Part shown: positions 1-4,299 of the stretch, in pieces
Layout of the letters: every line of letters starts with the position of its first letter
Position numbering within the stretch: the first letter of the stretch is position 1
Source: Holosporaceae bacterium
GTDB lineage: Bacteria; Pseudomonadota; Alphaproteobacteria; UBA3830
NCBI GenBank assembly: GCA_031282785.1
Contig: JAITDB010000103.1
Coordinates: 1-5,266 of the forward strand
Direction: 5' to 3'
DNA length: 5,266 nt
Notes under the pieces: generated by a model
Databases searched by the model: none
Told to the model about the DNA's origin: nothing
What the model saw: only the letters and a program-made list of their open reading frames with translations
Translations under genes and position numbers: made by a program

Positions 1-80
1 AATTCTATCTACACTTGAAGGAGACCGAATGGCGTTTTAATCATAGGCATGAAAATATTTATAAATTGTTGTTAAGTAGG
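1..80. other. Left-edge noncoding stretch
   Basis: I see no supportable gene here. All minus-strand frames downstream of the small ORF close quickly, and the plus strand has only a 3-codon ORF (ATG at 29) after an AAGGAG-like sequence at 18-23, and an 8-codon ORF starting near 50. The region could be decayed coding sequence continuing from the small leftward ORF, but nothing recognisable survives. Confidence 0.4.
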
Positions 81-323
81 CTAAGAAAATCTCCTCCCTA
101 ATCTACTCTTGAACCTAAATTTTTTCTGCAGTTCCAGCAATCGATTGAGCAAATCCTGCTGCGATTCCTCTATTTTCTTCGGCTGGGACGCCATTTTCTC
201 TCCAACTTTCAAATATGAAAGCATTGCAATTTGCGGATTCAAAACTGCAAACTGAAATAAGTTCATATTTTTTATAAAACCAAAGGACTCTTTATCGAAA
301 AAATTCAGCATACTATCTACCAC
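81..323 (-). CDS. Small hypothetical protein; possible N-terminal remnant of a class I PHA synthase
   Basis: This is a short leftward ORF of 80 codons from a GTG at 323, or 76 codons from an ATG at 311. Neither start has a good Shine-Dalgarno sequence. The middle of the protein (about residues 28-69: NPQIAMLSYLKVGEKMAS, then QPKKIEESQQDLLNRLLELQ) has the spacing of the N-terminal helix of class I poly(3-hydroxyalkanoate) synthases (NP..., then P-K-x-x-E-x-Q-x-x-L...L). The C-terminus is very basic (KKFRFKSRLGRRFS) and stops where a synthase would go on for some 500 residues. No synthase catalytic sequence is visible in the remaining 80 bases in any frame. It may therefore be a truncated pseudogene, a small phasin-like protein, or a chance ORF. 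The resemblance is from memory and weak. It lies downstream of accD on the same strand, after a spacer of about 170 bp, so it is probably not tightly coupled to it. Confidence 0.35.
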   Translation of the reverse strand: MVDSMLNFFDKESFGFIKNMNLFQFAVLNPQIAMLSYLKVGEKMASQPKKIEESQQDLLNRLLELQKKFRFKSRLGRRFS

Positions 324-493
324 GATTTGAAAAACATTACATTAAAAGAGCTGATGATCGAACATCAGTCTCACATTGTAAAAATAAAACAAAAAACATA
401 AAAAATATATAGATTTTCAGAAAAATATAATGATTTATCGCATTATGGCTTTTTTTTCGCTATTAATTTCGCTGATTTCCTTGGACGAAAATT
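324..493. other. AT-rich intergenic spacer downstream of accD
   Basis: This very AT-rich stretch separates accD from the small leftward ORF. It contains one short inverted repeat (listed separately), poly-A/T runs, and a direct repeat of TTTCGCT (about 455-461 and 466-472). I see no convincing coding sequence. In many alphaproteobacteria folC follows accD, and no trace of folC is readable here. Confidence 0.5.
351..368 (-). terminator. Possible weak terminator hairpin downstream of accD
   Basis: CTGATG (351-356) and CATCAG (363-368) form a perfect 6-bp inverted repeat around a 6-nt loop, extendable by one G-T wobble. Read on the minus strand, the stem is followed by CTCTTTTAATG and then a further T run, which fits a weak rho-independent terminator for the ihfB-accD transcript. 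The stem is short and only half GC, and it lies about 125 bp past the accD stop, so it could equally be a chance repeat. Confidence 0.3.
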
Positions 494-1342
494 TCAATTC
501 TTATGGATGAGAATTTTTAATATTTTAGCGATGGTTTCTTTGAGCTGTTTTCGATGGACCACCATGTCTACCATGCCGTGGCTCATGAGATACTCAGACA
601 GCTGGAATCCGTCTGGCAATTTTTCGTGAATCGTGCCTTCAATAACCCGGGGACCGGTAAAAGCGATCAGAGCTCCTGGTTCGGCGATGTGAATGTCTCC
701 CAGCATGGCGAAGGATGCAGATACGCCGCCGGTTGTGGGATTGGTCAGGAGTACGATGTAGGGCAAATCTGCTTCTTTCACCTTATTTACCGCTGCCACT
801 GTCCGAGGCATTTGCATGAGTGAAAATGTTCCCTCCTGCATTCTTGCGCCACCGGAACACGGAATCACCAGAAACGGATAGCCTTTGGCGACAGCATATT
901 CTGCTCCGGCGATAATTGCTTCTCCCACGTTCATTCCCATGGATCCTCCCATGAAATCGAAGGAGAACAGAACGGCAGCAATTTTTTGTCCACTGATACT
1001 ACCGTGTCCCACAATAGCTGCGTCGTTTTCTCGACAGGATTCCCGAGCCGCCTTGAGTCGCTCGGAATATTTCTTAGTATCTTTGAATTTCAAGGGATCC
1101 AACGTGCATTGATAATAGGGAATCTTTACAAATTCTCCTTCATCGAAAAGCATACTAATCCGATCACCAAGGCTGATTTTCATGTGATGATCGCAGTTCG
1201 GACACACATAAAAATTAGCACTCAATTCTTTTCGAAAGACCATCTGTTCACATTTTTGACATTTTTCCCAGAGATGCTCCGGAACGTCATTGCCAACCAA
1301 CGCTCTGATTTTCGGTCTTACGAAATTAGTAAGCCAATTCAT
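494..1342 (-). CDS. accD: Acetyl-CoA carboxylase carboxyltransferase subunit beta (AccD)
   Basis: AccD is the beta subunit of the cytoplasmic acetyl-CoA carboxylase. With AccA it transfers the carboxyl group from carboxybiotin (on AccB) to acetyl-CoA, giving malonyl-CoA for fatty-acid synthesis. The 282-residue protein has the N-terminal four-cysteine zinc ribbon (C28, C31, C47, C50) followed by the crotonase-like carboxyltransferase fold. Diagnostic sequences are SGGARMQEG (163-171) and NPTTGGVSASFAMLGD (201-216), which form the acyl-CoA binding and oxyanion region. The C-terminal helix ends at VVHRKQLKETIAKILKIL, without the long tail of the E. coli protein. I chose the ATG at 1342 because MNWLTNFVRPK is the usual alphaproteobacterial start and AGGA (1351-1354) sits 8 nt upstream. 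The longer reading frame from 1381 would add 13 atypical residues and overlap ihfB. Only 10 bp separate it from ihfB, so the two are likely co-transcribed. It appears complete and functional. Confidence 0.96.
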   Translation of the reverse strand: MNWLTNFVRPKIRALVGNDVPEHLWEKCQKCEQMVFRKELSANFYVCPNCDHHMKISLGDRISMLFDEGEFVKIPYYQCTLDPLKFKDTKKYSERLKAARESCRENDAAIVGHGSISGQKIAAVLFSFDFMGGSMGMNVGEAIIAGAEYAVAKGYPFLVIPCSGGARMQEGTFSLMQMPRTVAAVNKVKEADLPYIVLLTNPTTGGVSASFAMLGDIHIAEPGALIAFTGPRVIEGTIHEKLPDGFQLSEYLMSHGMVDMVVHRKQLKETIAKILKILIHKN

Positions 1343-1350
1343 TGATGAAA

Positions 1351-1354
1351 TCCT
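1351..1354 (-). promoter_or_regulatory. Shine-Dalgarno site deciding the accD start
   Basis: AGGA on the minus strand overlaps the ihfB stop codon (TAG at 1353-1355) and lies 8 nt before the ATG at 1342. It supports the 282-residue AccD over the longer ORF, and suggests that translation of accD is coupled to termination of ihfB translation. Confidence 0.55.
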
Positions 1355-1658
1355 AGAGCTGACTATCGACGGAAACAGCAACTCCGTTGATCATGTCTTT
1401 GAGATGCTTACCTGCCTTAAAAAACGGTACTTTCTTCTCTTTTACGAGGACTTTCTCTCCGGTTCGCGGGTTTCTGCCGAGGGACTCTTTGCGGTAGCGT
1501 ATTGAAAACGCTCCAAAACCTCTTAGTTCGACGCGACGTCCACTTTTTAGAGCCTCTATCATCTCTCCGATAACTATGGAAATTACCTTCTCGACATTTT
1601 TTATGTTCATGTAAGGATAAATTTCCGAAATTTTTTCTATTAAATCCGATTTGGTCAT
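1353..1658 (-). CDS. ihfB: Integration host factor subunit beta (IhfB)
   Basis: IHF beta is a small DNA-bending protein of the HU/IHF family. It pairs with IHF alpha to introduce sharp bends that organise the nucleoid and assist transcription, replication and recombination. The 101-residue sequence keeps the family landmarks: MTKSDLIEKI start, RGFGAFS (46-52), GRNPRTGE (61-68) with Pro64 at the position of the DNA-intercalating proline in the E. coli beta subunit, and VPFFKAGK (77-84). The MTKS-type N-terminus, ELRGFGAFS and VPFFKAGK favour IHF beta over HU. The tail after residue 92 (GVAVSVDSQL) is slightly longer than in E. coli. AGAGGAAA lies just upstream of the ATG, and a good -10 box is placed at 1697-1702. 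It is the first gene of the leftward block and is followed by accD after 10 bp. The gene is complete; the main alternative name would be an HU-like protein. Confidence 0.92.
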   Translation of the reverse strand: MTKSDLIEKISEIYPYMNIKNVEKVISIVIGEMIEALKSGRRVELRGFGAFSIRYRKESLGRNPRTGEKVLVKEKKVPFFKAGKHLKDMINGVAVSVDSQL

Positions 1659-1661
1659 AAA

Positions 1662-1669
1662 TTTCCTCT
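1662..1669 (-). promoter_or_regulatory. Shine-Dalgarno site of ihfB
   Basis: On the minus strand AGAGGAAA lies 3 nt before the ATG at 1658, with its GAGG core about 7 nt from the start. It is the strongest ribosome-binding sequence in the divergent region and fixes the ihfB start. Confidence 0.6.
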
Positions 1670-1695
1670 AACGATCTATTAACTATACGCCAAAG

Positions 1696-1706
1696 TATTA
1701 TATAAG
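1696..1706 (+). promoter_or_regulatory. Possible -10 region for the rightward operon
   Basis: TATTATATAAG on the plus strand offers two overlapping -10-like hexamers, TATTAT (1696-1701) and TATAAG (1701-1706). No clear -35 was found at the usual distance. Either box would start transcription within a few bases of the ATG at 1713, and no Shine-Dalgarno sequence precedes that ATG, so the first gene may be translated from a leaderless or nearly leaderless mRNA. This is inference from spacing only. Confidence 0.25.
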
Positions 1707-1725
1707 TAACTTATGGAAAGTACAA
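1697..1725 (-). promoter_or_regulatory. Predicted sigma-70 promoter of ihfB-accD
   Basis: On the minus strand TATAAT (1697-1702) matches the -10 consensus exactly. With a 17-bp spacer, TTGTAC (1720-1725) is a partial -35 match (TTG conserved). Transcription would start near 1690, leaving a leader of about 30 nt before ihfB. The -35 element lies inside the first codons of the divergent methyltransferase-like gene, so the two promoters must share the same DNA face or interfere. Confidence 0.45.
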
Positions 1726-2411
1726 ACATATCTTTACTAAATGTTTTTTATAAAATCGATTCCGGAGAGAGTAAACTCGCGGCGGATCTAATTGCGTTAA
1801 TAAACGCTTCCATAGAAAACAAAAAATCCAAGACGCTGGCGATTGGATTCTGTGGAAATTTTTTGGACTCCTTATATGTAGATGATTTATACTACGCTAT
1901 TCCGTCTTGTTATCCGCAATTGCGTTGGCCGTCGATTCGTCCATTCAGAACCGTCGCGGTTGATGAGACGGCGCTCCCGTTCTCTCCCAACACCTGGGAT
2001 TGCTTTTTGGCACTGCATCTGCTGGAATTTTCTGCTCATAGCCGCCGATTTCTCCGCGAGGCCTTTCGTACCACGAAAATGGGAGGAAAATTAATCGTAG
2101 TCGCTGTAAATAAAAAAAACGGAAATTATTTTCAGTGCAATAGAAAAATATTCAAGAGGGTGGTAAAGCATACCGTACACGACATAATAGAAATGATAAC
2201 ATTGGAATCGTTTTCAGTGACCGATATTTTGGGCATAAACGAACGATTTAGATTTTGGCCATATAATTTTAGCTATAATTTGGATTGGTACGGAGAGATA
2301 TTATTGAACAACTTTCCTCTTTTGGCGGACGTTGTTATTATAGTGGCGGAAAAAGGGAGAGAATTGCCGGAACCTGTAAAATCCCTGGAAGCCAAGTATG
2401 AAATTTTATAA
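1713..2411 (+). CDS. Class I methyltransferase-like protein with degenerate SAM motif
   Basis: This 232-residue protein resembles the short methyltransferase-domain proteins common in alphaproteobacteria (N-terminus like LxxFYxSxxG, here LLNVFYKIDSGES). The Rossmann-like pattern is visible: TLAIGFCGNFLDSL (41-54) at motif I, ETALPFSPNTWDCFLALHLLEF (85-106) at motif IV, and the LREA...GGKLIVVAVNKK stretch (114-134) after it. Motif I lacks the usual ExGxGxG glycines, and no acidic residue is evident at the end of the second strand, so SAM binding is uncertain; this divergence also occurs in the family as I recall it. The substrate is unknown. The C-terminal 80 residues have no recognisable motif. 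The start at 1713 keeps the conserved N-terminus but has no Shine-Dalgarno sequence. It is the first gene of the rightward operon, 12 bp ahead of the queuosine-precursor transporter, but nothing shows that it acts in queuosine metabolism. Confidence 0.75.
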   Translation: MESTNISLLNVFYKIDSGESKLAADLIALINASIENKKSKTLAIGFCGNFLDSLYVDDLYYAIPSCYPQLRWPSIRPFRTVAVDETALPFSPNTWDCFLALHLLEFSAHSRRFLREAFRTTKMGGKLIVVAVNKKNGNYFQCNRKIFKRVVKHTVHDIIEMITLESFSVTDILGINERFRFWPYNFSYNLDWYGEILLNNFPLLADVVIIVAEKGRELPEPVKSLEAKYEIL

Positions 2412-2423
2412 AGAAAAAAATCC

Positions 2424-3137
2424 ATGACTGAGTTATTGAGTTTATCTACGTTAATTGTTTGTTTTTCAAGTATTTTAGTTGCTGTAAAATATTTTGGAAG
2501 GGAAGGATTATACGTTTATTCCACGGTCGCGGTCATAATCTCCAATATTCAGGTGCTAAAGCTCACGAAGTATACTTTGATTGACGATCCGGTGGCGCTG
2601 GGCACCGTCGTATTTTCCACAACTTTTGCCGTGGACAACATTCTCAACGAATATTTCGGAGAAAAAGCCGCGAAAAAAGGAGTCTGGATTAGTTTTTTCG
2701 GCTATTTGCTGCTGGTGATTCTCATGAAAATAGCGGTGTATCATCCGCAGGTGTATCATTCGGAGTGCATAAATTTGCATTACGAGATGAAAATGCTATT
2801 TTCTCCGACACTGGTGCTGTTTGTGGCGAGTTTAGCGTCCTATGTGGTGAGTCAATTTACGGACATATTTATATTTTCCACGTTAAAGAGGATTTTCAAA
2901 AACAAATACGTATCCTGTAGGTCTATGATTTCCATGACGTTCTCGACGTTCGTGGACAATTGCGTATTTTCTCTGCTGGCCTGGATTGTTTTTGCTGATA
3001 ACCCCATAACGTTGTCTTCGCTTTGGACGACGTATATCCTTGTTACTTATATGATTAGATTAGTTGTTGCTGCGTTATGCGTTCCTCTAGTAAAATTAGC
3101 AGGATTTTTTTTGAAAACGGATTCCCATGTACAGTAA
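2424..3137 (+). CDS. yhhQ: Queuosine precursor transporter (YhhQ/QPTR family, DUF165)
   Basis: This inner-membrane protein is predicted to import a 7-deazaguanine precursor of queuosine (preQ0, preQ1 or queuine). It has 237 residues, the normal size, with about six or seven hydrophobic helices (near 4-22, 27-47, 55-72, 85-104, 126-146, 172-190, 200-228). Family signatures are FAVDNILNEYFGEKAA (68-83), corresponding to the usual TDxLNEYYGKKAA, then SQFTDIFIFSTLKR (143-156), and a RSMISMTFSTFVDN stretch (166-179) with a membrane-embedded Asp178. The second gene of the operon, it overlaps tgt by 11 bp, which ties the transporter directly to the enzyme that would use its substrate. Its ribosome-binding sequence is weak (AAAGAAA). 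The family is clear from motifs and context; the exact substrate cannot be read from this sequence but, given the form of Tgt next door, queuine is the favoured inference. Confidence 0.9.
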   Translation: MTELLSLSTLIVCFSSILVAVKYFGREGLYVYSTVAVIISNIQVLKLTKYTLIDDPVALGTVVFSTTFAVDNILNEYFGEKAAKKGVWISFFGYLLLVILMKIAVYHPQVYHSECINLHYEMKMLFSPTLVLFVASLASYVVSQFTDIFIFSTLKRIFKNKYVSCRSMISMTFSTFVDNCVFSLLAWIVFADNPITLSSLWTTYILVTYMIRLVVAALCVPLVKLAGFFLKTDSHVQ

Positions 3138-4299
3138 TTTTAAATTTGATATCAGATGTTCACGTGACGGATACAGAAGAGGAGCGCTGACAACTCCTCA
3201 TGGTGTTATTGAGACTCCGGCGTTTATTTTTTGCGGCACGAAGGCGAGTGTGAAGGGCATTTCTCCGCAGCAGCTAATGGAAACTGGAACGTCTGTTATT
3301 TTGTCCAACACCTATCATTTATTTTCTCATCCGGGGGCCGATCACATAAAAAATCGCGGCGGACTGCATAAATTCATGGGCTGGAACGGTCCGATGCTGA
3401 CAGATTCTGGTGGATTTCAGATTTTCAGTTTGGGACACGGCTCCGTTGCCGATGAGATCAAAGGACGTCGCTGCGGCACGTCGACGCTGTTGTCAATTGA
3501 CGAGAATGGAGCAGTTTTCAAGTCCTACTGGGACGGAAGCACGCAGCTGCTTACGCCGGAAAAATCTATGCAGGTGCAGCGAGATCTCGGAGCAGATCTG
3601 GTGGTGGCCTTCGACGAATGTACGCCGTTTCACAGCGATAAAAAATATACAGAACAATCTATGGAGAGGTCTCATCGATGGGAAAAAAGGTCGCTGGAGG
3701 AATTCGCCAGAGGGGATAACGGATCCCAGGCGATCTACGGCATTGTGCAGGGTGGAGTGCATGCGGATCTGAGAAAACGCAGCGCGGAATTCGTGAGCGA
3801 ACATCCGTTTTTTGCGACGGCCATTGGAGGCACACTCGGATCTAATAAAACTCAGATGATGGAAGTGGTGGAAATGGCTATGAACGGATTGGACAGATCT
3901 CGTCCGATACATCTTTTGGGCATTGGCGGTATAGACGATATTTTTCGTGGAATTGCTCTTGGTATCGATACTTTTGACTGCGTTCATCCGACGAGAATCG
4001 CACGGCACGGAGGCGCATTGGTGAAAGCAAGATATCGAGATTCGGAAAATAGAGAACACATAAATCTAAAACGTTCTCAATATAAAAATGACGATTGTCC
4101 GCTGGAGCCCGATTGCGATTGTCCCAGTTGCAGGATTTTTTCACGAGCATATCTGCACTATCTGCTGAAAGCAAATGAGCTGCTGGCACTGCAAGCTATT
4201 GCCGTTCATAATATCCGCTTCATGAATAAATTAATGAGTGATATAAGATCATCTTTGGAAAATGGAACCGTAAACGAAATAAAGGAAATATGGTGCTAA
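3127..4299 (+). CDS. tgt: tRNA-guanine(34) transglycosylase (Tgt), queuine-salvage-like variant
   Basis: Tgt exchanges guanine at wobble position 34 of tRNAs for Asp, Asn, His and Tyr with a 7-deazaguanine base, the key step in queuosine formation. This 390-residue TIM-barrel protein is complete: general acid/base Asp93 in LTDSGGFQIFSL, base-binding Asp163 in FDECTPF, Gln208 in GIVQGG, Gly234-Gly235, nucleophile Asp284 in FDCVHPTR, and zinc ligands Cys330, Cys332, Cys335 and His361. Three points differ from standard preQ1-type enzymes such as that of Zymomonas: a 17-residue-longer segment after SL (103-130), a recognition loop IGGTLGSN one residue shorter with Gly in place of the preQ1-type Val region, and IARHGGAL (291-298), like eukaryotic TARFGSAL and chlamydial AARHG. 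The known Chlamydia enzyme uses queuine directly. Overlaps with yhhQ (11 bp) and tamA (10 bp) imply coupled translation. Function is certain; queuine preference is inference. Confidence 0.97.
   Translation: MYSNFKFDIRCSRDGYRRGALTTPHGVIETPAFIFCGTKASVKGISPQQLMETGTSVILSNTYHLFSHPGADHIKNRGGLHKFMGWNGPMLTDSGGFQIFSLGHGSVADEIKGRRCGTSTLLSIDENGAVFKSYWDGSTQLLTPEKSMQVQRDLGADLVVAFDECTPFHSDKKYTEQSMERSHRWEKRSLEEFARGDNGSQAIYGIVQGGVHADLRKRSAEFVSEHPFFATAIGGTLGSNKTQMMEVVEMAMNGLDRSRPIHLLGIGGIDDIFRGIALGIDTFDCVHPTRIARHGGALVKARYRDSENREHINLKRSQYKNDDCPLEPDCDCPSCRIFSRAYLHYLLKANELLALQAIAVHNIRFMNKLMSDIRSSLENGTVNEIKEIWC
4281..4286 (+). promoter_or_regulatory. Shine-Dalgarno site of tamA inside tgt
   Basis: AAAGGA lies within the last codons of tgt. 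It is 3 nt before the ATG at 4290 and 6 nt before the in-frame GTG at 4293, so either codon could be the true start; the protein changes by one residue only. Its location supports translational coupling of tgt to the outer-membrane gene. Confidence 0.5.

Noticed and set aside
455..472. Direct repeat of TTTCGCT in the spacer after accD
   Set aside because: There are only two 7-base copies in low-complexity sequence, with no array or mobile-element context.
445..510. 22-codon plus-strand ORF with a hydrophobic, signal-like sequence (MAFFSLLISLISL)
   Set aside because: It is very short, overlaps the 3' end of accD on the opposite strand, and has no Shine-Dalgarno sequence. It is most likely chance in a T-rich stretch.
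986..1345. Plus-strand open frames across accD (554-823, 885-1112, 986-1345)
   Set aside because: They are antisense to a clear accD reading frame, have no ribosome-binding sites worth noting, and no recognisable protein features.
494..1381. Longer AccD starting at 1381 (13 extra N-terminal residues)
   Set aside because: The extension overlaps the end of ihfB and is atypical. The internal ATG at 1342 has a well-placed AGGA and gives the usual MNWLTNFVRP start.
1659..1712. IHF autoregulatory binding site in the ihfB promoter
   Set aside because: I looked for WATCAANNNNTTR on both strands and found no acceptable match in the spacer.
3493..4059. Long open frame (188 codons) antisense to tgt
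   Set aside because: It lies wholly within a strongly conserved tgt. Its translation is His/Ser/Arg-rich without any family motif, as expected of a reverse-strand shadow.
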